Source of the DNA: Ignavibacteriaceae bacterium
Lineage (GTDB): Bacteria; Bacteroidota; Ignavibacteria; Ignavibacteriales; Ignavibacteriaceae
Assembly: GCA_013360295.1 (NCBI GenBank)
Contig: JABWCL010000001.1
Location: 305,124 to 369,123 of the forward strand
Length of the DNA stretch: 64,000 bases
Direction: 5' to 3'
Part shown: piece after piece, positions 38,163 to 46,840 of the stretch
Numbering within the stretch: the first letter of the stretch is position 1
How the letters are laid out: each line of letters starts with the position of its first letter
The notes under the pieces: model-generated
What the model saw: the letters and a program-made list of their open reading frames with translations, nothing else
Databases searched by the model: none
Told to the model about the DNA's origin: nothing
Position numbers and translations under genes: made by a program

Positions 38163-38777
38163 CTATAGCTCAACATATTTTTTAAGTAAATCGAATCCGG
38201 CATCATGACTTTTTTCGGGGTGAAATTGGGTGCCATAAATATTATCTACATGAACGGCGGAAACAAATTCGTAATCATATACCGTAGTCATCCACACATC
38301 GGAAGGATTGTTACACTTCAGATGATAACTGTGAACAAAATAGAACTGTTCATTATTAGCCAGGCCATCATCAATTTTATTTGGGTTAATTATTTCAATA
38401 TTATTCCATCCCATATGCGGCACCTTATACTCAATTTCATCAGAGACCTTAAATTTCAATACTTCTGCATCAATCCACCCTAATCCATTTGTATTTCCCT
38501 CCTCGGAGTGGTTTGCGAACATCTGTGTGCCCAGGCATATTCCGAAAATAGGTGTTCCCATCTTCAATACCTTTTTATTAAGAACTTCTATTAGGTCATA
38601 CTCCTGCAATTTCTGCATTCCATATTTAAAATGGCCAACCCCGGGCAATACAAGTTTATCAGCTTTACTAATCACTTCCTTATCTGAAGTGACAACACAC
38701 TCGATGTTCATTTTCTTGAATTTATTATAGACCGAGCGCAGGTTCCCCATTCCGTAGTCAACAATTGCAACTAACAT
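38163..38777 (-). CDS. hisH: HisH-like glutamine amidotransferase subunit
   Basis: A 204-residue class I glutaminase. The nucleophile is Cys81 (GICLGTQMF), with His186 and Glu188 in FHPEKS, so the triad is complete. YGMGNLRSV and LPGVGHFKYGM are family motifs. It releases ammonia from glutamine for the HisF/WbpG pair. The WbpG-like gene ends one base before it, and HisF follows two bases after it, a fixed trio in amidino-sugar clusters. Confidence 0.9.
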   Translation of the reverse strand: MLVAIVDYGMGNLRSVYNKFKKMNIECVVTSDKEVISKADKLVLPGVGHFKYGMQKLQEYDLIEVLNKKVLKMGTPIFGICLGTQMFANHSEEGNTNGLGWIDAEVLKFKVSDEIEYKVPHMGWNNIEIINPNKIDDGLANNEQFYFVHSYHLKCNNPSDVWMTTVYDYEFVSAVHVDNIYGTQFHPEKSHDAGFDLLKKYVEL

Positions 38778-39923
38778 TTATTTAAGTAATCCTCTTTCCT
38801 CAAGCTCATAAAATATTTTAGGTTTTGTCGGAACAATCCCTTTAAGAACCGGCCACAGATACTGGTAGGCTTTGATGATGAAGTTAAAATATGACGGATA
38901 GTCGTGAAAACTTTTATTTGGGGCATTCCACAATCTTTGAAAATCCGATTTCGAATAAGACAACTTATTGAGAATATACTCAAGGTCTTTATCTATATCT
39001 TCTTTACTGTATGGAGGATTAGCAATTTTTGCCAGTGCCTCCTTTCGCGTTATCTTCCCACTAAGCACCTGAGCTGAGTAAGTGATCTTCCGCTTATCAA
39101 TGCCAAATTTTTCATACATCCAATACCCGATGGCAAACTTTGTAAAAAGATTTTCGTGGTGGTGCTCTCCGTAGTAACGCCAGCCAAATTTATCAATGAG
39201 AAATTGCTGGGCATCCTGTTTATTGTAATCAATGAAATTATAGACCGGAAAAAGTTTCACACCCTTTACATACCCTAAATAATATAATTCAACCAATGAT
39301 AACATCGGAAAGGTTTTAAGTTTGACTTTTCCATACATCTTATGCAGGTGTAGCAACTGTTTTTGGTCAGAGTAGGTCCACTCAGTTGGTTGTTTTCCCT
39401 CTGAACGGAAATCATTACCGATAAATATATACTTTACACCGATTTTCGATGCTAATTTATAAAGTATCGATTGAATTGCTATATCTGTAGGAACATCTAT
39501 CCAAGGCAAACTTGCTTCCATATAGCATCTCATAAGGTCCTTAATCTCTTCATAATCAATTACATAGGTTTCGAGATCAATTCCAAGAGCGTTTGTCATT
39601 AATTGAATATTAGCAACAGCGATTTCCGAGTTCCAGCCATTATCTAAATTTACTGCAAGAGGTCTTAAACCTGCTTCCTTTATTACGTAAAGCAAGTATG
39701 AACTGTCTGTCCCGCCACTTACTCCAACAACACAGTCATATGATTTGTTCTTCCATTCTCTTCTAGTTTCCTCAACGACTTTAATCCATTTCCTTTTTCC
39801 CTCCCCCCCTCGGGGAAATTCATACATCAACTTTTGCTGAATTCTGGCATAATTAGAAACACCATTTTCATCAAAAACAAAACCAGGAACTGTTTCATCC
39901 CAAATACCAAGTTTACAAATCAT
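38778..39923 (-). CDS. wbpG: N-acetyl sugar amidotransferase, WbpG-like, zinc cysteines lost
   Basis: A 381-residue amidotransferase with PP-loop VSGGTDSS (68-75). It aligns along its whole length with the copy at 34102 (NGWNSEIAV, TEWTY and DKRK motifs). Of the four N-terminal zinc cysteines of that copy only Cys3 remains; the others are Gly6, Ser23 and Ala26. The catalytic half is intact, so it should still use ATP and ammonia to make an acetamidino group. It directly precedes HisH and HisF, making it the probable partner of that pair. It starts one base before the CapA-like gene ends upstream. Confidence 0.84.
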   Translation of the reverse strand: MICKLGIWDETVPGFVFDENGVSNYARIQQKLMYEFPRGGEGKRKWIKVVEETRREWKNKSYDCVVGVSGGTDSSYLLYVIKEAGLRPLAVNLDNGWNSEIAVANIQLMTNALGIDLETYVIDYEEIKDLMRCYMEASLPWIDVPTDIAIQSILYKLASKIGVKYIFIGNDFRSEGKQPTEWTYSDQKQLLHLHKMYGKVKLKTFPMLSLVELYYLGYVKGVKLFPVYNFIDYNKQDAQQFLIDKFGWRYYGEHHHENLFTKFAIGYWMYEKFGIDKRKITYSAQVLSGKITRKEALAKIANPPYSKEDIDKDLEYILNKLSYSKSDFQRLWNAPNKSFHDYPSYFNFIIKAYQYLWPVLKGIVPTKPKIFYELEERGLLK

Positions 39924-40943
39924 CTAACGTTTTTTTCTGTGAGGTATAAATGATTTCTTAAGTAGATATTTGATAACATCAATATCGGAACCAAATATGT
40001 TTAATAAATACTCATATTTCATTGCTTTTCTAGCACTCTGAGGGTTGATTTTTGTGTTATAACTTAAAATAAATCCTTCATCATTATTTATATTAAGATA
40101 ATCTATTGTAGTCTCCTCAATGGATTTTACCACATAGTTTTCCTGTCGTGTAAAGTACAACTTATACGAAGGGTAGTATTCATGATTCATTTTTACAGAG
40201 AGCCCGATTTGCGTTAGTTCTGAAAAATTTTGATCAAAAATAAAATTGCCAAGGCTATAAAATATATATTTGCCTTTATATATTTCCAACCCCTGAACAA
40301 CATGCGGATGGTGCCCAATTATTAGATCCACACCCAAATCTATCATTGAATGAGCGATCTCCCGTTGAGTGATCGAAGGAATCATTTCATATTCATTTCC
40401 CCAATGTAGGGACAATACCCAAAAATCATCATCTGCCTTAAATTGGTCTTTGAAATGATTTGTTAGTGTGAGCTGATCAACAAGCCAATATGCACCATCG
40501 AAATAATTTTCGTTAATGAATGAACAATTCCATAACTTATAATTTTTGTCCTTATCTCTAATAGTAGTGGGGCCCGGGTGAAGTCCGCAAACCGAGATAT
40601 TTCTTTCGTGAAGTTGATCTAAGGTAAAATCGCATCGTCGACGACCATGTTGAGCAAAATGATTATTTGCGACACACGCAATCTGTTGCCTATCTGAAAA
40701 TAAATCAAGTGAGCCAGCATAACCTGAATATAATTTTTCCTCGAAAGTTAATCCAGTTAGCGAAGGTACGAGTGAGTATTCGAAATTATATATCACATTT
40801 AATACATCACCCAGTAGTATGCTCCATACTTTCTCGTCGATAATCGAGCGATAATCATTAATGAAATTTGTCCTAATACCTCGTCCCTGATGATAAACAT
40901 TTTCACCAAGCATCAAATCTCCTAAAAACAGGAAACTACTCAT
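39924..40943 (-). CDS. CapA-like metallophosphatase-fold protein
   Basis: A 339-residue protein of the CapA (poly-gamma-glutamate capsule) family. Metal-site motifs are FLGDLML (Asp8), NFE, NNHFAQHG, SLHWGNEY and IGHHPHVVQG, followed by YSLGNFIFDQ. I start at the ATG at 40943, overlapping the PaaK-like stop by eight bases; the frame extends to 40994 but the catalytic strand begins right at 40943. No signal peptide is visible with this start, so it may act in the cytoplasm. It pairs with an adenylating enzyme, which suggests attaching an amino acid or acyl group to the glycan. Confidence 0.8.
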   Translation of the reverse strand: MSSFLFLGDLMLGENVYHQGRGIRTNFINDYRSIIDEKVWSILLGDVLNVIYNFEYSLVPSLTGLTFEEKLYSGYAGSLDLFSDRQQIACVANNHFAQHGRRRCDFTLDQLHERNISVCGLHPGPTTIRDKDKNYKLWNCSFINENYFDGAYWLVDQLTLTNHFKDQFKADDDFWVLSLHWGNEYEMIPSITQREIAHSMIDLGVDLIIGHHPHVVQGLEIYKGKYIFYSLGNFIFDQNFSELTQIGLSVKMNHEYYPSYKLYFTRQENYVVKSIEETTIDYLNINNDEGFILSYNTKINPQSARKAMKYEYLLNIFGSDIDVIKYLLKKSFIPHRKKR

Positions 40944-42222
40944 CGATAATAGATTTAAACTTTGAGTTCTTATTATATTGGAAAATCCCATCAAACATTA
41001 CGACGAAATCCTCTCCATCCAATAATCTAGTTAACTTATTATTTATTAACATTTTAAGTGTGTCATCATATTTTCTAACCTTCAGAATAATCTTCAAATG
41101 ACCGTTCTTTCTTATAACCTGATATTGGTCAATTTCTGAAAATCCGTAAAATAGATCATTGAAAACTGAGCCATGAAGAGAATTTCCATTTTTTAATCTT
41201 AGTAAGTCTCGTGTCCGACCAGTTAAATTGTAGATTTTTGGGAAATTAACACCACAACTACAGTTCCCATATTTTATTTCACCAAGATCGCCCAGTTTGT
41301 ATCGTACAAAAGGTAGAGATAGCGAAAACAGATTTGTAATCACTAACTCGTTCCTCCCACACTCCTTATTGAATATTGTTTCAACATAACAATCAGTATA
41401 ATTCTGATGGAATCCATTCCTGCCCTGACACTCGTCGGCAACTATACCCCCGTCATGAGCTCCATAAACATCAATTACAGTGTTACAAAATCCACTTTCC
41501 AGTTCTTTTCTAAAGTCAGCTTGAAGTGTTTCAGATGTAGTAAAAACAGTATCGACAAGCTTGTTCTCTAAGTGCATAGCATCGAATAAACTTCTTATTG
41601 AACTTGGATAACCATAAATATACTTAATGTTCATACGACGAAGTAGTTGATACAATTTTTGTGATGAAGACTCAACTAGTACCTGACCATCAAAAAATGT
41701 TCGTCTTTGAAGATAATTATAGACTATGCTTATGATTTTCCTACTTTTCCCTAGAGAATTTCCACCTACCACAAGAATATTATCATTTAAACTAAAATTT
41801 GAAGAATGATTCCACATGAACATATCAAAAGCTCTTAATCTCCCAATAGATAGACTATCGATTCTAAACCTAAAGGGCTCTCCTGAACTGCCTCCTGTGT
41901 ACTTTTCCTCATAGCGAGGTGCGGGATTACTTAACATTAATTCAAAATGATCTTTAATAAAATTCTTATCGACAATTGGAAGTAGTTTTAAAACTGAATA
42001 CGGGTCTTTTTTAATTGACGCTGGAGAAGAATTCAACAAAATATCTCTATAAAAATTATTCACATCTCTAATTTTGATTAGAAATTCTGCTAAATTCTTT
42101 TTCTGAATCTCACACAATAATTCAAATGGGTGGGATTTGATAGTGTTAAAGTACCGAAGTGACTGCACTACATTTGTACCTCTCAAGAAGTCAATTATTC
42201 TCAGACGTGCTTCACCTCGCAT
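40936..42222 (-). CDS. PaaK/CapK-like adenylate-forming enzyme
   Basis: A 428-residue member of the phenylacetate-CoA ligase/CapK group. The nucleotide-binding loop reads YTGGSSGEPF, and later motifs are YGAHDGG, VRYKLGDLGE and the hinge TGRTRDLLRL. A Cys pair (GNCSCG, about residue 320) is present. The usual reaction is activation of a carboxylic acid with ATP; in glycan clusters CapK-like proteins are presumed to activate a substituent. It overlaps both neighbours by 8-11 bases. The acid is unknown. Confidence 0.75.
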   Translation of the reverse strand: MRGEARLRIIDFLRGTNVVQSLRYFNTIKSHPFELLCEIQKKNLAEFLIKIRDVNNFYRDILLNSSPASIKKDPYSVLKLLPIVDKNFIKDHFELMLSNPAPRYEEKYTGGSSGEPFRFRIDSLSIGRLRAFDMFMWNHSSNFSLNDNILVVGGNSLGKSRKIISIVYNYLQRRTFFDGQVLVESSSQKLYQLLRRMNIKYIYGYPSSIRSLFDAMHLENKLVDTVFTTSETLQADFRKELESGFCNTVIDVYGAHDGGIVADECQGRNGFHQNYTDCYVETIFNKECGRNELVITNLFSLSLPFVRYKLGDLGEIKYGNCSCGVNFPKIYNLTGRTRDLLRLKNGNSLHGSVFNDLFYGFSEIDQYQVIRKNGHLKIILKVRKYDDTLKMLINNKLTRLLDGEDFVVMFDGIFQYNKNSKFKSIIDE

Positions 42223-43390
42223 TAATTAACTCCTCAATTACTCGCAGTTTTAAACTCCAGTCTACCGATTGCGCCCGTAACTTGCGCCTCTGAATCAATA
42301 TAGGGCTGTTTTCCTCAAGAGCCTTTCTAATTTGACTTAAAAAATCTTTCGGATTCGAAGCGAAATATATGAGGTCCTCCAACTCGGACTGGAGTTGAGG
42401 AATAGGCACTGAAACTATTGGCAGTCCAAGTGCTAGATATTCATATGTCTTCTTCGGGTTACAATTTTCGATCCATTCTGCTTTCTTCCAATTCAATATC
42501 CCTAGATCAAAATATCGCGCATAATCCGGGAGTACCCTATAATCGACTGCAGGGAAAAAGTGGACGTTACGATATTGATAAAGTCGCGAATAATCATACA
42601 ATTGATCCCCTATTAATACTAAAGTAAAACCCTCTTCTGCAATCTCAACAAGAATGTCCTGATCGTTTGCGCCAGTTAATGACCCAAAATAACCTATAAT
42701 TGGTTTGGGTAAGTCTTGGAGTAAAGGTATTTCGTGATAAAAATCTTTGCAGAAATGGTTAAAATCTACGCCATGAGGAAAAGTAATCACTTTCTCTTTG
42801 TCATTGACCATGGATTCAATTTTCATTGCGATCTTATTGGAGGCCGCCAATACTACATCTGCAGAATTGAATATTCTTTTTTCAATTTCATAAATTCTTG
42901 TGCGTGACTCATGGGTGATATTTCTCAAATCGTGAAATAAATCTCCAGCATTGTGAACCCAAGGGATTTTCTCGAAAGATGAAATAAGTTTTGAGACATC
43001 ATTGGCTGTCGCAGTAATAAAAACCAGTGGCTTAATTCTGAGAATCATCATCATAAATTTGATCTGTAAAAAGATAAGGCGAGAATTAAGTTTAACTATC
43101 CATCGGTTATCAATAAGCGGTATGTAGATAGGCGAAAGAACAAGAAATCTATCATTAACAATTCTAAGCATTAGCAGATGTTGTTTTATTTTAGCCAAAA
43201 CTCGCTTACCGATTTTATTCTTGCTTAGATTCCCAATACTTAATTTTAAAGAACGATGCGGCATAGGATTAATCCAGAGAACTGGATAATTCTTCTTATA
43301 CATCTCATTGACTAAATTACCTACACCGTACATATGAGTATTTGACCAGGGATATCCGAAGGTCACAACCCATCTATTAGAATTATTCAA
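42212..43390 (-). CDS. GT-B glycosyltransferase (GT4-like)
   Basis: A 392-residue GT-B enzyme. The N-half begins WVVTFGYPWSNTHMYG with GVGNLVNEMYKK; the C-half carries GYFGSLTGAN, then NCNPKKTYEYLALGLPIVS, the acidic E-x7-E-like donor site of GT4 enzymes. It retains no signal or membrane segment and probably works on the inner face of the membrane. It overlaps both neighbours by 8-11 bases. Sugar donor and linkage are not deducible. Confidence 0.78.
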   Translation of the reverse strand: MNNSNRWVVTFGYPWSNTHMYGVGNLVNEMYKKNYPVLWINPMPHRSLKLSIGNLSKNKIGKRVLAKIKQHLLMLRIVNDRFLVLSPIYIPLIDNRWIVKLNSRLIFLQIKFMMMILRIKPLVFITATANDVSKLISSFEKIPWVHNAGDLFHDLRNITHESRTRIYEIEKRIFNSADVVLAASNKIAMKIESMVNDKEKVITFPHGVDFNHFCKDFYHEIPLLQDLPKPIIGYFGSLTGANDQDILVEIAEEGFTLVLIGDQLYDYSRLYQYRNVHFFPAVDYRVLPDYARYFDLGILNWKKAEWIENCNPKKTYEYLALGLPIVSVPIPQLQSELEDLIYFASNPKDFLSQIRKALEENSPILIQRRKLRAQSVDWSLKLRVIEELINAR

Positions 43391-44183
43391 CTTCTTGACA
43401 GTCTCGAGTAGTAATGAGCTCTCTAAATCTCATAAAAGTATAGTCATTCTCTAATAGGAAGTCTGTCAATTTGTCAAGTAGTTCATCTTGTCCCTTGTGA
43501 AAACGATGATGCAACAGTATCCCAATTTTATTTGTAATGCGTGATGCCTTCATAACATACGCCTTCAACTCGTCGAAGGTGTAGTGTTCACATTCATTCT
43601 GGCCAGTCTGACGCTTAATAATATTAATACAGGTACCAAAATCATAGAAATTGTAGTTCATTACAAATCTATCATGGTAGCTTATCTTCTTACCTGCAAC
43701 TCTACTCTTGCCAACAACTCTTCCAACGATATCTTTTAGAGTGTGGTAGAATTCGACACCAAATGATGTTGATATTGCTTTGTATCCACAAGATTTAACC
43801 GCTTCAAGTGTTTGAACATTGTACGCTCCGTATGGGAAACTGATAACTTTGGTCCAAAGTTGTCCGAAATACTTATCCAATAAATTCCACCCACTCAGTA
43901 AATCAGCTTCTTGGTCGATGAAATCCCTTTGACCACCGAACTCAAAACCATAAGGATAAATATTCCTTTTATTATGATCGAATCCATGCTGAATAACCTC
44001 AATTATATCACACTCATCATTCATCGAATTAATCCAATCAACAACATCTTGAGTAATATTTGCTGGTTCAACAGCTAACGACAAGGGTATTTTTTTACTT
44101 CTTAATAAAGAATGGATATTAATTAGCTCACTGTCAAGTTGTTCTCTAACATCATCGTTTCTTATAAATGCGATTTTACTCAT
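43383..44183 (-). CDS. Polysaccharide deacetylase-like protein, NodB fold
   Basis: A 266-residue NodB-fold protein. FIRNDDVRE (residues 6-14) gives the Asp-Asp pair, IQHGFDHN the His ligand block and SFPYGAYN the third motif. LLHHRFHKGQDEL near the end supplies the last His. The metal triad therefore looks complete. No signal peptide is seen, so it would act on a cytoplasmic or lipid-linked sugar. It lies between two glycosyltransferases and overlaps one. Removal of an N-acetyl group from the repeat unit is plausible. Confidence 0.72.
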   Translation of the reverse strand: MSKIAFIRNDDVREQLDSELINIHSLLRSKKIPLSLAVEPANITQDVVDWINSMNDECDIIEVIQHGFDHNKRNIYPYGFEFGGQRDFIDQEADLLSGWNLLDKYFGQLWTKVISFPYGAYNVQTLEAVKSCGYKAISTSFGVEFYHTLKDIVGRVVGKSRVAGKKISYHDRFVMNYNFYDFGTCINIIKRQTGQNECEHYTFDELKAYVMKASRITNKIGILLHHRFHKGQDELLDKLTDFLLENDYTFMRFRELITTRDCQEVE

Positions 44184-44186
44184 ATT

Positions 44187-45044
44187 CTACCATTTAAAAG
44201 TTAATAGCAGCTTTTTAAGAATATTTACAACCACATTAGCATATTTATACCTCTTTGGAGAATGCTGCAGTATGAATCTTGTTGAATATAGAATATTATT
44301 CGAGCTTTTAAAGCGGAAAAGATCTTTTAGGTAGTTGACTTTCCCATTTGAACGCGCTGACCCACCAGTGAGGTTAACGAAACTATATATTATTGCAGGT
44401 TTTATGACGAGTAATACATACCCTGATTTGTACGCTTTTAATGTAAGCGATTCATCCGAACCATATTGAGGATATCTATCTTCTTCAAAAAGTCCAAACT
44501 TATTAAAAAACTCATAAGGAAATAGCGTACCCCTACCCGTTAGGCTATGAGAATGAATTAATTCGGGTATGCCAGCAATTGATTCACCCTTAAATAAAGC
44601 ATATGATCTTAAATTCCATGGATTCCAATTATATTTGGTTCCGGCATAGTTTACAATGTTCCGATCATTAATATCCACAACTAATGAACCAAGAATTCTT
44701 GAGGGATTGCAATATTTTAGTAAATTCTTTATATATTCCTTTTCAACTCGTAAATCATCATTTAGGGTAAGAATGTATTGGTTCTTGTCATTTATGGCTC
44801 TTCGTAAGGCAGCGTTAATTGCTCTTGACCAAAACCAATCAGAAGTTCCTTCTATAAAAACAACATTTGGGAATTCGTTTATGATCATGAGTTTTGTTTT
44901 ATCAGAGCTTCCCGAATCGGTGACATAAATCTTTATTTTCGTGATTCCCAATTCCTGGCTTTCCAGATCAATAAGTAATTGTCGCAGGATCTGACAGCGA
45001 TTGAAAGTAGGAATTACGACACCGAGGGTTTGGATTTCATTCAT
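44187..45044 (-). CDS. GT2 family glycosyltransferase
   Basis: A 285-residue GT-A enzyme. The start LGVVIPTFNRCQILRQLL, the nucleotide-binding DSGSSD, the metal site LNDDLRV and the acceptor-site QYGSDESLTLKAYKSG match GT2 (rhamnosyl- and other inverting transferases). No membrane segment is present apart from a weak hydrophobic tail. It overlaps the acetyltransferase that precedes it by eight bases. Donor unknown. Confidence 0.85.
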   Translation of the reverse strand: MNEIQTLGVVIPTFNRCQILRQLLIDLESQELGITKIKIYVTDSGSSDKTKLMIINEFPNVVFIEGTSDWFWSRAINAALRRAINDKNQYILTLNDDLRVEKEYIKNLLKYCNPSRILGSLVVDINDRNIVNYAGTKYNWNPWNLRSYALFKGESIAGIPELIHSHSLTGRGTLFPYEFFNKFGLFEEDRYPQYGSDESLTLKAYKSGYVLLVIKPAIIYSFVNLTGGSARSNGKVNYLKDLFRFKSSNNILYSTRFILQHSPKRYKYANVVVNILKKLLLTFKW

Positions 45045-45648
45045 AAATACTTCTGATCCATTTTACAGGATTCCCCCCCCATATTTCACCCGCAGGGATG
45101 TTTTTCGTAACAACCGAACCCGCAGCAATGATAGATTTTTCACCAATACTTACCCCTTTCAAGATAGTAGTATGAGCACCGATAAAGACATCGTCACCGA
45201 TATCCACAGAAGCTGTTCCTATCTTTGACCTGTCCTCAGAACTTGATCTTCTATCCAAGAAGTTAAGTGAGTGAAAATCGGTATCGTAAATTACAGTATT
45301 GCCTCCAATCTTAACATTGTCCCCAATCTGTATGCTCTTCAGACATACTATTGCGACTCCACTCATACCGACATTATGGCCAATCTTTAATTCAGCATTT
45401 TCCCCAACTATAAAAAAACACTTCTGCTGCCTACCAATCTGATTATACAAAAAGCCATTATTTATAGTTAAATTTTTACCAATCATAAATTTACCCTTAT
45501 TTCTTATCACAGGTATCCCATTCGACCGAACTATATTAGCATATTTTACTTTATTTCCCTTAAGAATAAAAGGAAATACAATCTTTGTAAGAACTTTATT
45601 TATTTGCAATCTTATAAAATAACCTATCCTGAATAAAAACACATACAT
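45037..45648 (-). CDS. Hexapeptide-repeat acyltransferase
   Basis: A 203-residue left-handed beta-helix protein. Hexapeptide turns run from about residue 55 to 185 (IGKNLTINNG, IGDNVKIGGN, IGDDVFIGAH, IGEKSIIAAGSVVTKNIP). The catalytic His is probably in DTDFHSLN. A basic, hydrophobic N-terminus (1-35) may touch the membrane. It most likely puts an acetyl group on a glycan sugar. It overlaps the GT2 gene by eight bases and follows a GT4 gene by four. Confidence 0.85.
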   Translation of the reverse strand: MYVFLFRIGYFIRLQINKVLTKIVFPFILKGNKVKYANIVRSNGIPVIRNKGKFMIGKNLTINNGFLYNQIGRQQKCFFIVGENAELKIGHNVGMSGVAIVCLKSIQIGDNVKIGGNTVIYDTDFHSLNFLDRRSSSEDRSKIGTASVDIGDDVFIGAHTTILKGVSIGEKSIIAAGSVVTKNIPAGEIWGGNPVKWIRSIYE

Positions 45649-45652
45649 ATTA

Positions 45653-46840
45653 TTATATATTTCGATATAAATTATGATATAAATTCAGATAACTATCCTT
45701 TATTATAGAACGATCATGCCTTTTACGAGCAGTACTTATAGCATTTATACGTATTGAGTTAACTAAATGATCATCATCAAGGAGTTCTCTGATCGAGTTA
45801 ACGAGATTCTCGACAGAATTATCGACTAATATCCCATCGTAGCGATTTTGAATGATTGAAGACAACCCTCCAACATTAGTAGCTATGACTGGTAGCCCAG
45901 CAACTTGTGCTTCACATACCGTATTTGGGCTATTATCAATATAGGACGGATGCAAAAGCACGTAGGATTTTGAAAAAGCAGATACTAATCCAAGTGTATC
46001 CAAATAACCTAAAAACTCAATATCGTTTTCCACTATTTTTGATATATTCAATTTTATTAAGAGATTTTTGAATACAAGTGGATTAATAAATCCAGCGATG
46101 CTTAGTTTAAGACTAGAACTTTTTCGCTCCTTTTTTAGAACGGAGAATGCTGAGAGAACTCTATCAATTCCTTTTAAGGGGTGAGTTCCCCCCACAAAGA
46201 GCAAATATTTTTTATTGTATGAAAATCTTTCTTTAAAGAATTCTTCTCTTATTACCTCCCAAATACAAGTTATATCAGCTGTTGGATTTATTTCTTTAAT
46301 ATAACTTGTGTCAAAATGTGTCCTGGCGGTAAATGTTTTATTTTTTTTTACCTCATTTGTTTCATAAAACGATGATAGTGACCATGAAGCTATATTCCTT
46401 AGATAATTATGATATTTGGGGAAATAAAATCTTAATTGCTTTAGCGTGCTACTACATTCACGCATTATACCTTGCATTGATATAATGCATTTTTTTTTAT
46501 AAGCCGAAATAGAGGAGAAATACTGATGTTCAGTCCCATGCAGATGAATAATATCTTTTACCATGTTCTCAGTAAATAATATTTTTTTCAACTGAATGAT
46601 TCGAATTTGATATAATGATAGTAGATCTAATGCATTTTTGACCACTGGCACATAATAAATTGTAATAGATGGAGTAAAAGCTAGCACTTCAACTCGGTCT
46701 AGCCCAGGTATTGGTGAAACAATATTAATTTTTAACTCACCATTTTTTGTCAATAATAATGCCAATTCACTAATCCAAGGCGCTGTATGCATAGTGTTAT
46801 CTCTGACATACGGAAATGGAGCGATCCAAGTAATCTCCAT
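45653..46840 (-). CDS. GT4 family glycosyltransferase
   Basis: A 395-residue GT-B enzyme. LFVGGTHPLKGIDRVLSAF begins the donor domain; LHPSYIDNSPNTVCEAQVAGLPVIATNVGG is the GT4 donor site with Glu, and RYDGILVDN completes it. It shares its first base with the previous gene's stop. AT-rich codon use matches its neighbours. A donor cannot be assigned. Confidence 0.87.
   Translation of the reverse strand: MEITWIAPFPYVRDNTMHTAPWISELALLLTKNGELKINIVSPIPGLDRVEVLAFTPSITIYYVPVVKNALDLLSLYQIRIIQLKKILFTENMVKDIIHLHGTEHQYFSSISAYKKKCIISMQGIMRECSSTLKQLRFYFPKYHNYLRNIASWSLSSFYETNEVKKNKTFTARTHFDTSYIKEINPTADITCIWEVIREEFFKERFSYNKKYLLFVGGTHPLKGIDRVLSAFSVLKKERKSSSLKLSIAGFINPLVFKNLLIKLNISKIVENDIEFLGYLDTLGLVSAFSKSYVLLHPSYIDNSPNTVCEAQVAGLPVIATNVGGLSSIIQNRYDGILVDNSVENLVNSIRELLDDDHLVNSIRINAISTARKRHDRSIIKDSYLNLYHNLYRNI

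Noticed and set aside
37390..38777. Histidine biosynthesis operon
   Set aside because: HisF lacks Asp11 and no other his genes are present; neighbours are WbpG-like and glycan genes.
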